Assembly (NCBI GenBank): GCA_947572385.1 | Contig: CANPBX010000020.1 | Coordinates: 1-38,605 of the forward strand | Direction of reading: 5' to 3' | Source: an uncultured Clostridia bacterium | GTDB lineage: Bacteria; Bacillota; Clostridia; Oscillospirales; Acutalibacteraceae | DNA length: 38,605 nt | In this document: positions 8,290 to 16,083 of the stretch, one piece after another | How the letters are laid out: each line of letters opens with the position of its first letter | Numbering within the stretch: the stretch's first letter is position 1 | Notes under the pieces: generated by a model | What the model saw: only the letters and a program-made list of their open reading frames with translations | Told to the model about the DNA's origin: nothing | Database searches by the model: none | Position numbers and translations under genes: made by a program

Positions 8290-10035
8290 TCAGGTGTTCA
8301 CCAGCTTCAGCTCGCCCCGGCGCAGTATGTCGATGGATTCCTCCAGTGGCATACCCTCCCGGATCTCAGTGAAGCCAAACTTTTTAAGGTCCTCTGCAAA
8401 CTCCTCCACCAGCGCGGCCCTCCCCGGGTCCTCAACGGGGATATGTGTGAGCTTTAAATAGCGGATAGAGAGCCGTGCCAGCCTTACCTCCTCCAGCACA
8501 TTTTTATTGTCCGCCAGCATTTCGGCCCGGTCAAAAAGCCTGTCTGCCTTCTCAATAAAGTCCAGGCTCAAATAGGGGCTATGTGGCGTGTCATAAATGC
8601 CCATATGTACGTCCTTATCCGCAACCTGGGCGTGCATCAGGTCGTAATACTCCCTCATAGGCGCCGCCGCCATTCCATAGACCCCCGAGATAAACTCGTT
8701 CACAAGAGTATCGGTGTCAAGCTCCGGATCCCAGAGAAGCTTTGCTTCAACGTACTGGCGCAGCTCGTTGAGCTCACCGTTCCTTCCCCGGCAGGCGTTG
8801 CCCTCCTCAAAGATACCGGTGACATGGTTTTCTATGAAAAACCTGATATTCGGGGCCAGCACCTTGAAGTCCGGGAAGGGGTTCAGATAGTGGGCAAAGT
8901 TTGTGGTATAGTCCCAGATATGGAGCCTGTCGCAGACCTTGGCCCACTCCTTCAGGTCGTTGGCAAAGCCGTCCCTTGCCCAGGAGCGTGAGGCAAATGA
9001 AGCCACATGGTCGCACTCTGACAGTGGATGGGCAAAGCAGCACTCGATGGAGCACAGCCGCACGGCTACATTATGCCGGGGCCGGATGTACTTAGGGGCC
9101 TTGCGGGTATAGGTGTAGGCAAGGGTGTCTATTATCACATCGGGATAGTCCGGCTCAATGGCCTCAGCAACTTTATTCACGAACTCGATCAGGCTGCCCG
9201 CGTGGCTGCCCTCCCTCTCGTCGATGGCTTTGCAGGCATCGCACTGGCAGGGCTCAAAGCAGTCGTTTTGGGAGACGGACACTATCTGCGCCTTTGGATG
9301 CTCCCTGAGCCACTGGCGCACCCTGTTTATGGATATCTCCAAGACCTCCGGGTTTGTGAGGCAGAGCTGTGTGCGCTCTTTAAGGCGCTTTCCATCTACC
9401 AGGGCGAAATACTCCGGGTGGGAGTCGTAATACTCAGCTACAGGCACCAGCTGGTCGAAGGTATGCACGAAGGGGAAATATTCCATCTTATAGCCGTGGG
9501 TATCCCCCACCTCGAGCATAGTGCTGTTGGACTTGTTGCGCACATGCCAGTCCGGGTCCATATTCCCTGCGCAGAAGGGGTCCCTGTACTCGAGCTTTGG
9601 CACCTGGGTGTCGTTCTCAATGACCGGCAGCTCCAGACAGCAGCGCTTTGGTATGCGGCTGACCTTCTGGGTAAACCACCGACAGCCGAGATAATTCTCC
9701 AGGAAGGTGTACACGCCGTACAGCGTGCCCCTGGGCCTGCCGCCGGCTATAACAAGGCGCTTGCCCACAGTCTTTATCGTAAAGCCCTCCTGTCCCAGAG
9801 ACGGTATATCTATACCGCATTCAAGCCCGCTTACACGGGCGCTGCCGCCCACCAGGAGCTCGGTCTCGCAGGACGGCTCATCGTCAAAATAGATGGGGTA
9901 GTCCGCGCCGGTCATCTCCCCCAGAAAGCGCTTCAGCTCCTCGGCGGCGTGGCGCTCGGCGGGGATGGCGTCACGGGCGACTACTATGCGGAACTCCGTC
10001 CGGCCATGCTTTGAGAGCATTGTTTTTTCGCTCAT
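8290..10035 (-). CDS. DUF4838 glycoside hydrolase-like protein, copy 1
   Basis: A 581-residue protein without signal peptide, so presumably cytosolic. The N-terminal part (about 1-130) is the alpha/beta domain common to GH20/GH67-type enzymes (TIKTVGKRLVIAGGRPRGT, then YGVYTFLENYLGCRWF). The rest is DUF4838, with IVSVSQND at about residue 255, a C-x-C-x2-C cluster just after it, RLCSIECCFAH at about 326-336 and IWDYTTNFAHY. As I recall, characterised DUF4838 proteins define family GH163, endo-beta-N-acetylglucosaminidases on complex N-glycans; I cannot verify this here. The start at 10035 is chosen because GAGGAG lies upstream; a 16-codon extension to 10083 runs into the intercistronic hairpin. 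It is cotranscribed between binding protein and permeases, so it probably cleaves the imported oligosaccharide. Confidence 0.9.
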   Translation of the reverse strand: MSEKTMLSKHGRTEFRIVVARDAIPAERHAAEELKRFLGEMTGADYPIYFDDEPSCETELLVGGSARVSGLECGIDIPSLGQEGFTIKTVGKRLVIAGGRPRGTLYGVYTFLENYLGCRWFTQKVSRIPKRCCLELPVIENDTQVPKLEYRDPFCAGNMDPDWHVRNKSNSTMLEVGDTHGYKMEYFPFVHTFDQLVPVAEYYDSHPEYFALVDGKRLKERTQLCLTNPEVLEISINRVRQWLREHPKAQIVSVSQNDCFEPCQCDACKAIDEREGSHAGSLIEFVNKVAEAIEPDYPDVIIDTLAYTYTRKAPKYIRPRHNVAVRLCSIECCFAHPLSECDHVASFASRSWARDGFANDLKEWAKVCDRLHIWDYTTNFAHYLNPFPDFKVLAPNIRFFIENHVTGIFEEGNACRGRNGELNELRQYVEAKLLWDPELDTDTLVNEFISGVYGMAAAPMREYYDLMHAQVADKDVHMGIYDTPHSPYLSLDFIEKADRLFDRAEMLADNKNVLEEVRLARLSIRYLKLTHIPVEDPGRAALVEEFAEDLKKFGFTEIREGMPLEESIDILRRGELKLVNT

Positions 10036-10059
10036 AATTTTCTCCTCAAAATAGGGAAA

Positions 10060-10090
10060 CCCCCGCCTTACAAAATATTTCAAGGCGGGG
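10060..10090 (-). promoter_or_regulatory. Intercistronic hairpin after the solute-binding protein gene
   Basis: A 9-bp stem (CCCCGCCTT at 10061-10069 with AAGGCGGGG at 10082-10090) and a 12-base loop lies 32 bp after the binding-protein stop codon and before the DUF4838 gene. The downstream sequence on the minus strand (GTTTCCCTATTTT) is only weakly U-rich, so it should act as a partial terminator or mRNA-protecting hairpin. Such elements commonly keep binding-protein levels above those of the permeases. Confidence 0.65.
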
Positions 10091-10122
10091 ACTTCCGTTA
10101 GCTTTATCTTCTTAACTGTCTT

Positions 10123-11820
10123 TTAGAAAGTAATGCCGGCATCCTCGTACTTCTTCAGTGCATCCTGGAACTTTTCGGTGTAGAAGTCATTCAGTTTGCT
10201 TATGCCTATCTGCTCACAGTTAGCCATGAACTCATTATAGGCGCTCTCAAAGTCGGGAGCGGAGTAAAGGCCAACCTGAGAGTTGTTCCACAGCTCAGTG
10301 AGCTTGGTCTTAATGATAAACTCATCGGTATCAGCAGCCGGGGTGGTAAAGGCCAGGGCAGGCTGGCGGACATAATGTTCCTTGCGGAACTTCAGCAGGT
10401 TGATATCGCTGGTAGCGTACTCAGGATATGCCAGAGTGCTGGAGCTTACAGAAACTGCTTCGCCGAGGCCGGAGGCCATAAAGTACCAGGGGCCTACACC
10501 CAGAGTATTGGCTTCGCCAGCCTCAACCTTGTCCAGGTAGTAATCGGTACGAACCAGCAGGCCGTCCTCGTTAAGGTCATAGTGCTTGCCCTCTATACCC
10601 CACTGGGTCAGATGGTCACCGTAGGGGCTCTTAAGGTACTCAACAAAGTTAATAGCACGGTCGGGGGTCTTGCAGTTCTTGCTTATGAAGAAGTAGGCCC
10701 AGCCGGTAGCGGCATCAAGAGGAGCATATTCGTCGACGCCGTCATGAGTCAGGGCAGCTACAACAGGCTCAAGGTGAGCATCAATATTATTGGCATCGTA
10801 GTAATTTTTGTTTGTATCAGAGGCCAGATTTGTGTTGTAGGAAGCGGAGAACACGCCGCCGCTTCGTACTATCTGGAAGAACTGCTCGGGCTCGTAGGTG
10901 TAGGCCTCAACGCTCATAAGGCCGTCCTGCACCAGACTGTTCATAAACTGCAGCCAGCCCTTGAAGCCGGGGTCTGAAAGGCCGATGAAAGCCTTGTCGT
11001 CCTCATAGCTGATGGCGGTGGGAGATGTGAAGCCGTAGAACTCGCACAGGGGGTTTGCCCAGGTGGGATGGGGCATGTAGGTGGCGAGGTCGGGATACTT
11101 CTCTTGGGCCGCGTCCAAAATCTCTTTGAACTCCTCAATACTGGTGGGCATTTCCTTTCCCATATCCTCTAAGAGGTCGGTGCGCAGGTACAGTCCGGAG
11201 TCACCAGGAGACGGAACCCAACGGGGGTCAGCAAAGTCAGAAGCGCTACTGTAGTGAGAGCGGAGAGTATAGAAGTGTCCGTCGTCCTGAGTATTGTTGA
11301 CAAGTTCAACTGGGTCAATAAGCTTCATGAACTCGGGGCAATACTCGTTGATAAGCTCGTCATAGGGGTAGCACTGGTCGGGGTCCATAAAGCGGGTCAC
11401 CTGGTTTGTGGTAAAGATAAGGTCAGGCAGTTCGCCGGCAGCCAGCAGCACCTGCAGCTGGTTTAGGTCTGAGGACTTGGTTACGTCCAGAGTCACGCCG
11501 GTCTCCTCTGTGATAAGCTGGGAAACATCGTCGTTGCCCCATGTATCATAAGCATACCAGTCGAAGTCGATGTAGCAGGTCATTGTAACAGGGTCGGTAT
11601 TCTTCTTCCAGCTCAGGTCGGCGGTATCCCAGGTGATGTCACCGGTGTTTGTGTCGCCGTCTTCCGCGCTGCTGTCGCCGCCGGTGGAGCTTTCCTCGGT
11701 CTTTGAGCTTTCCTCGGTCTTGCTGGAGGTGGAGCTATTGCTGTCGCCGCCGCAGGCTGCGAAGGTGGTGAGCACCAGGATCAGTGCCAGAAACAGCGCT
11801 GCAAATTTTTTCATTTTCAT
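10123..11820 (-). CDS. Extracellular solute-binding lipoprotein of a sugar ABC transporter (LplA-like)
   Basis: A 565-residue lipoprotein. The N-terminus has lysines, a hydrophobic stretch and the lipobox TTFAAC with the modified cysteine at C23. A Ser/Thr/Asp/Glu-rich linker follows to about residue 60 (repeats of SSKTEES). The remainder has the size and aromatic, Asp-rich composition of LplA-type proteins that bind long oligosaccharides. It is the first gene of the operon, with AGGAGG 7 nt before the ATG at 11820. Its partner permeases lie downstream after one DUF4838 gene. Substrate is inferred from context as a GlcNAc-containing oligosaccharide; the binding-site residues cannot be read from sequence alone. 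Confidence 0.93.
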   Translation of the reverse strand: MKMKKFAALFLALILVLTTFAACGGDSNSSTSSKTEESSKTEESSTGGDSSAEDGDTNTGDITWDTADLSWKKNTDPVTMTCYIDFDWYAYDTWGNDDVSQLITEETGVTLDVTKSSDLNQLQVLLAAGELPDLIFTTNQVTRFMDPDQCYPYDELINEYCPEFMKLIDPVELVNNTQDDGHFYTLRSHYSSASDFADPRWVPSPGDSGLYLRTDLLEDMGKEMPTSIEEFKEILDAAQEKYPDLATYMPHPTWANPLCEFYGFTSPTAISYEDDKAFIGLSDPGFKGWLQFMNSLVQDGLMSVEAYTYEPEQFFQIVRSGGVFSASYNTNLASDTNKNYYDANNIDAHLEPVVAALTHDGVDEYAPLDAATGWAYFFISKNCKTPDRAINFVEYLKSPYGDHLTQWGIEGKHYDLNEDGLLVRTDYYLDKVEAGEANTLGVGPWYFMASGLGEAVSVSSSTLAYPEYATSDINLLKFRKEHYVRQPALAFTTPAADTDEFIIKTKLTELWNNSQVGLYSAPDFESAYNEFMANCEQIGISKLNDFYTEKFQDALKKYEDAGITF

Positions 11821-11926
11821 TGATAAGCCTCCTAAATTCGCTTAAGTTCCCTTGGTTTTCGTTTCTTAGTCGAGCATTCATAGGTTTCTGGCATTCAGTC
11901 CTTTCCCTCTGAGATAGGAGCGTCGT

Positions 11927-12015
11927 GGTCCCCCCAGGACCCTTTCCCCGACACATCGGAACAGCCTTCCATGGTTTTTCCTTCTTGGAAAAACCTGCAC
12001 GCATAATATTATGCG
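11927..12015 (-). promoter_or_regulatory. Structured leader with three inverted repeats (candidate operators)
   Basis: Between the promoter at 12111-12139 and the binding-protein start there are about 285 bases of untranslated leader. It holds a perfect 16-bp palindrome CGCATAATATTATGCG (12000-12015), a perfect 9-bp stem with five-base loop (11973-11981 with 11987-11995; GGTTTTTCC/GGAAAAACC), and a 5-bp stem GGTCC/GGACC (11927-11931 with 11937-11941). They could be GntR operators or RNA hairpins. No known riboswitch consensus was recognised. Confidence 0.45.
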
Positions 12016-12110
12016 CCTCTTCCCATTTCCGGCTCTAATTCCAATGCGGAATATTGTATCTAACATCCCAATGGATTGTTATAACAATATACTCTTGCTC
12101 CTTTTTTATG

Positions 12111-12139
12111 ATTATAATACGCTAAAGTCTCATTGTCAA
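12111..12139 (-). promoter_or_regulatory. Sigma-A promoter of the sugar transport operon
   Basis: On the minus strand TTGACA (12139-12134) and TATAAT (12116-12111) are separated by exactly 17 bp, a perfect consensus. The -35 box is preceded by TCAG C, giving TCAGCTTGACA, also present at the second DUF4838 promoter (15949-15944). Start of transcription is expected near 12104. Confidence 0.85.
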
Positions 12140-12288
12140 GCTGAAAATTTCTTTCAAAACGATCTTCTACATAACAGCCAAAGCTTCGACAAAATATTTG
12201 GTTATTATGCCCTGGCTTCTGAGCAAAATGTCGTCACAAAACAAAAAATATCTCCTGTTTTCCAGCCTAAACTTGGCATACTGTGCAA

Positions 12289-12327
12289 AAGGAGCCCATA
12301 TGCGATTATTGCGCATATGGGCTCCTT
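12289..12327 (-). terminator. Rho-independent terminator of the tandem DUF4838 unit
   Basis: A 16-bp perfect stem (12289-12304 with 12312-12327, core GGAGCCCATATGCG) and a seven-base loop. On the minus strand the end of the stem runs into TTTT. It lies 29 bp after the stop codon of the DUF4838 gene at 12356 and before the next operon's promoter, separating the two units. The bases between it and that promoter (12140-12288) are AT-rich with no gene that I can see. Confidence 0.8.
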
Positions 12328-12355
12328 GCACATTTATTTTACTTTTATTGAGCTT

Positions 12356-14089
12356 TTAAAGTATCTCAGGGCCCTCCTCGGTCCAGTGCTCATATAACAT
12401 AGCCCCCACCGATCCGCCCCTTAAAATGGCCCGCCGGGTGGTGTCCCGGCTGCACCACTCCTCCATACGGCTGAGTCCGAAGCTCTCCCAGTCCCCAAAG
12501 AAGCCGTTAAGCTCCTCACGGGGCAGCTCGCCCTTCTCAATGAAATCCCTCATAAGCCGGACATAGCGTATAGACAGCGCGGCTTTCTCCACGCGCCAGA
12601 GCCGCACCACGTCCTCCCGGACGGCCTTTTTCGCTTTATTGAACAGCTCCTCATACTGCACAAGGTACTTCTCCTGCAGGTACCCGTGTGTTGGCTCGTC
12701 GTTGAAGCCCACATGGTCCCCCTCCCTGCGCGCAGTGTCACAGAGAAGGGAGATATACTCCCGGATATACCTGCCGCCAGCGCCGTAGTAGCAGTCGGTG
12801 AACTCCTCTATCAGCTTATCTACATCTGCGTCGGCGTTCCATAGGAGCTTTGAGAGCACATAGGCCCTCAGCTCGTTCAGATCTGTGGAGCCCTTCTTTG
12901 CCCCACAAGCCTGCTCGAACACGCCCTTTACACCGTTGTCCCTAAAGAGCTGCATATTCGGCTTAAGGCTCCGCCAGTTGGGATGGGGCGTGGGATAGTA
13001 GTTGAAGCAGGTGGTATAATCCCAGATATAGAGCTGGGCCCCGGTCTTATGCCAGTCCTGGATGTCCTTCACAAACTTCACATTCTCCGGCTCCGTACAC
13101 TCCTCAAAGGAGTGGGCAAAGCAGCATTCGATGGAGCAGAGGCGGACGCATACGTTGTGCCGGGGCTTTACCGTACAGGCGCCGCGGGTGTGTTGATACG
13201 CCAGGGTGTCAAAGGTCACATGGGGGAACTCCGGCTCCAATGCCTCGGCTATGGCGTTCACAAAGCGTATCAGCGTCCCTGAGGACGCGCCGTCCTCCTC
13301 GTTTATCCTGCGGCACTCAGGGCACTGGCAGTCCAGGCGCCAGTCGTTTTGGGACACGGACACTATCTCAGCCTCGGGGTGCTCCAAAAGGTTCCTGCGC
13401 ACGGCCTCGATCGCAATGGGCAGTATCTCTGGGTTTGAGAGGCAGAGCTGGTTTTTCTCCGGAGTCAGCACCCGAACGCCGTTTTCGTCCATGGCGAAAT
13501 ACTCCGGATGGCTCTCGCCATACTCTTTGGGGGAGACAAGCTTCTCGAAGGTGTGCACGTACCAGGAGTATTTAATATTGCCGCCCATGCTCTCGCTTAT
13601 CTGATGGTGCATACCGTTCAGCCTGGATCTCACCGCAAAGCGGGTATACTGGACGGGCTCATAGTAGTTGTGCTCCCGGTAGATAAAGCATGGGCTCTGG
13701 GTCTCGTCCAGCTCGTCCAATACCAGTTCATCTGAAAAGGGCACCTTTTCGCAGTCAGCCGTAAAGAACCGGCAGCCCAGGCGCTCCAGCACCTCGTACA
13801 CGCCGTATATCACCCCGCGCTTGCCGCCGGTAACACAGAGGCTCTCCCCCACAGTCTTTAGAGTAAAGCTGTCCGCGCCCTCAGGCTTCGGCACGCCGTA
13901 CTTTTCACAGGCACTGCCTATGGCTATCACCGGGCCCTCATAGCTGCCGCCGCACTGCTCCACCGCCGTGGAGGTCATTCGCTCGAGATAGGCGCAAAGC
14001 TCCCCGGCGGCAAATTTTTCCTGCGGAGCCGCGTCGTCAAGGACCTTCACGCGGATGGTCTCTCCGTTTAAAAATATATTAGTCTTCAT
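12356..14089 (-). CDS. DUF4838 glycoside hydrolase-like protein, copy 2
   Basis: A 577-residue protein without signal peptide, with the same architecture as the other two copies: an N-terminal alpha/beta domain (GESLCVTGGKRGVIYGVYE, RLGCRFF) and a DUF4838 region with SVSQND at about residue 245, a C-x-C-x2-C cluster (CQCPECRRI), RLCSIECCFAH near 316 and IWDYTTCFNYYPTPHP. It is nearly identical to the adjacent upstream copy over long blocks, so the pair is a tandem duplication. The start at 14089 follows GAGGG by 7 nt; the longer frame to 14140 would overlap the upstream gene's end. An intracellular glycan hydrolase is the likely role; GH163-like endo-N-acetylglucosaminidase is the leading guess from memory of the family. 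Confidence 0.9.
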   Translation of the reverse strand: MKTNIFLNGETIRVKVLDDAAPQEKFAAGELCAYLERMTSTAVEQCGGSYEGPVIAIGSACEKYGVPKPEGADSFTLKTVGESLCVTGGKRGVIYGVYEVLERLGCRFFTADCEKVPFSDELVLDELDETQSPCFIYREHNYYEPVQYTRFAVRSRLNGMHHQISESMGGNIKYSWYVHTFEKLVSPKEYGESHPEYFAMDENGVRVLTPEKNQLCLSNPEILPIAIEAVRRNLLEHPEAEIVSVSQNDWRLDCQCPECRRINEEDGASSGTLIRFVNAIAEALEPEFPHVTFDTLAYQHTRGACTVKPRHNVCVRLCSIECCFAHSFEECTEPENVKFVKDIQDWHKTGAQLYIWDYTTCFNYYPTPHPNWRSLKPNMQLFRDNGVKGVFEQACGAKKGSTDLNELRAYVLSKLLWNADADVDKLIEEFTDCYYGAGGRYIREYISLLCDTARREGDHVGFNDEPTHGYLQEKYLVQYEELFNKAKKAVREDVVRLWRVEKAALSIRYVRLMRDFIEKGELPREELNGFFGDWESFGLSRMEEWCSRDTTRRAILRGGSVGAMLYEHWTEEGPEIL

Positions 14090-14117
14090 AGAGAATCCCT
14101 CTCGTTGAAAGATATTT

Positions 14118-15848
14118 TTATAGTATTTCCGGCCCCTCAAAGGTCCAGTGCCAGTAGAGGTTGATGCCGATGGGCTTGCCTCTCAGCAGCGCCCTGCGTG
14201 TGGTGGTGCGGTCGGCGTCCTCCTCCATGCGGCCCAGCCCGAACGCCTCCCATTCATCAAACAGGTCGTGGAGCTCCTGGCGGTCCGCCTCGCCATTCTC
14301 GAAGAAGTCCCGGTAGAAGCGCATATAGCGTATGGAGATCCTGGCCTTCTCCACCCTGTACCGGCGTATGGTGTCCTCACGCACCGCGTCTATGGCCCGT
14401 ATGAACAGCTCATCGTACTGCGCAAGGTGCTCCTTGTCAAGATACTTATGCAGCGGCTTGTCGTTGAAGCCGGTATGGTCGCCCTCTTTTACGGCGGTAT
14501 CACAGACTAAGTTTATATACTCACGGATGTACTTTCCGGCCGCGCCGTAGTAGTAGTCGGTAAACTCCTCGATCAGCTTATCTACATCCGCATCGGCGTT
14601 CCACATGAGCTTTGTGAGCACATAGGCCCTCAGCTCGTTCAGGTCCGTGGAGCCCCGCTGGGCACAGCAGCCCTGCTCGAAGATACCTTTAACGCCGTTT
14701 TCCCTAAAGAGCCTCATATTGGGCTGAAGGCTGCGCCAGTTGGGATGAGGCGTGGGATAGTAGTTGAAGCAGGTGACATAGTCCCAAATATAGAGCTGGG
14801 CCCCGGTCTTATGCCAGTCACGCAGGTCCCGGACAAAGGTGGTGTTGGAATCCCGGCAGCAGTCCTCGAAGGGGTGGGCGAAGCAGCACTCAATGGAGCA
14901 GAGGCGCACAGCCACATTATGCCTGGGCCTGACAGTCGGGGCGCTACGGGTATATTGGTAGGCCAGGGTGTCGAAGGTCACATGGGGGAACTCCGGCTCC
15001 AGCGCCTCGGCTATGGCGTTCACAAAACGTATCAGCGTCCCAGAGGAAGCGCCGTCTGCCTCGTTTATCCTGCGGCACTCGGGACACTGGCAGTCCAGGC
15101 GCCAGTCATTTTGTGATATTGAGATTATCTCGGCCTCGGGGTGCTCCAGGAGATTCCTGCGCACGGCCTCGATCGCAATGGGCAGTATCTCGGGATTTGA
15201 GAGGCAGAGCTGGTTCTTGTCCCGGGTGAGCACCCGTTCGCCGTTTTCGTCCATGGCGAAATACTCCGGATGGCTCTCGCCGTACTCCTCTGGGGAGATA
15301 ATATTCTGGAAGCTGTGCACGAACCATGAGTATCTGATGTGCCCGCCCCACTCATCCTTTATCGGGTGGTTTGCCCCGTTGAGCCTGGACTTCAGTGCAA
15401 AGCGTGAATACTGCCTGTGCTCATAGTAGGCGTGCTCCCTGTAGATAAAGTCCGGGCGCTGGGTCTCGTCCAGCTCCCCGATGGTGAGCTCGTCCACGAA
15501 GGGCACCTTCTCACAGGTGGCGGTGAAGAACCGGCAGCCCAGGCGCTCCAGGAGCTCGTACACGCCATATATCACCCCGCGCTTGCCGCCGGTGATGCAC
15601 AGGCTCTCCCCCACCGTCTTCAGGGTAAAGGCGTCATCGCCCTCCGGTACCGGCACACCGTACTCCCCGCACACGCCGCCTACGGCTATCACCGGGCCCT
15701 CATAGCTTCCGTCGCACTGCTCTACTGCCGTGGAGGTCATGCGCTCAAGATAGGCACAGAGCTCCTCTGCAGCAAATTTCTCCTGGGGTGATGGAGCACC
15801 GGCGGTTTTTACACGGATAGTCTGTCCGTCATGAAAGATCCTTGTCAT
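14118..15848 (-). CDS. DUF4838 glycoside hydrolase-like protein, copy 3
   Basis: A 576-residue cytosolic DUF4838 protein, first gene of the tandem unit. Motifs match copy 2: ISISQND near residue 243, CQCPECRRI, RLCSIECCFAHPFEDC near 314, IWDYVTCFNYYPTPHP. It starts with MTRIFHDGQTIRVKT, parallel to copy 2's MKTNIFLNGETIRVKV, confirming both starts. The gap to copy 2 is 28 bp, so they are cotranscribed. Copies 2 and 3 differ most at the N-terminus and C-terminal third, suggesting that specificity rather than catalysis has diverged (inference). Copy 1 at 8290 is more distant. Regulation is probably shared with the transporter operon through similar promoters. Confidence 0.9.
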   Translation of the reverse strand: MTRIFHDGQTIRVKTAGAPSPQEKFAAEELCAYLERMTSTAVEQCDGSYEGPVIAVGGVCGEYGVPVPEGDDAFTLKTVGESLCITGGKRGVIYGVYELLERLGCRFFTATCEKVPFVDELTIGELDETQRPDFIYREHAYYEHRQYSRFALKSRLNGANHPIKDEWGGHIRYSWFVHSFQNIISPEEYGESHPEYFAMDENGERVLTRDKNQLCLSNPEILPIAIEAVRRNLLEHPEAEIISISQNDWRLDCQCPECRRINEADGASSGTLIRFVNAIAEALEPEFPHVTFDTLAYQYTRSAPTVRPRHNVAVRLCSIECCFAHPFEDCCRDSNTTFVRDLRDWHKTGAQLYIWDYVTCFNYYPTPHPNWRSLQPNMRLFRENGVKGIFEQGCCAQRGSTDLNELRAYVLTKLMWNADADVDKLIEEFTDYYYGAAGKYIREYINLVCDTAVKEGDHTGFNDKPLHKYLDKEHLAQYDELFIRAIDAVREDTIRRYRVEKARISIRYMRFYRDFFENGEADRQELHDLFDEWEAFGLGRMEEDADRTTTRRALLRGKPIGINLYWHWTFEGPEIL

Positions 15849-15920
15849 GTCAATTATTCCTTTCTGTTTTCAGTTATCCTGGGGGGACCGCTGAGGGAGA
15901 AAGGGTATCTGTTAGCCATA

Positions 15921-15949
15921 AGGATACTATTTCCCGGCCCCCATGTCAA
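15921..15949 (-). promoter_or_regulatory. Promoter of the tandem DUF4838 genes
   Basis: On the minus strand TTGACA (15949-15944) is followed after 17 bp by TATCCT (15926-15921). The 11 bases TCAGCTTGACA are identical to those at the transporter operon promoter. Transcription would start about 65 bp before the gene at 15848. Confidence 0.7.
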
Positions 15950-15975
15950 GCTGATTTTAAAAAATTTTTAAAGCC

Positions 15976-16001
15976 AAAAACAAAGACCGCGCACCGCGCG
16001 G
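15976..16001 (-). terminator. Terminator after the LPXTG/pilin-like gene
   Basis: On the minus strand CCGCGC-GGT-GCGCGG (16001-15987) is followed by TCTTTGTTTTT. It lies about 80 bp after the stop codon at 16084 and upstream of the next promoter. Confidence 0.7.
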
Positions 16002-16083
16002 CCCTTGCCCGTTTAAGATATGAGAAAGTCTTATACTCAATATTATGTATATGCCGGCATATCAAAAATATGCACGTCAGAGC

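Noticed and set aside
9028-10014. 328-codon open frame on the plus strand opposite DUF4838 copy 1
   Set aside because: Same kind of shadow; the minus-strand protein carries clear family motifs.
12011-12397. Plus-strand frame of 128 codons across the operon boundary
   Set aside because: It runs through a promoter and a terminator hairpin and has no coding character.
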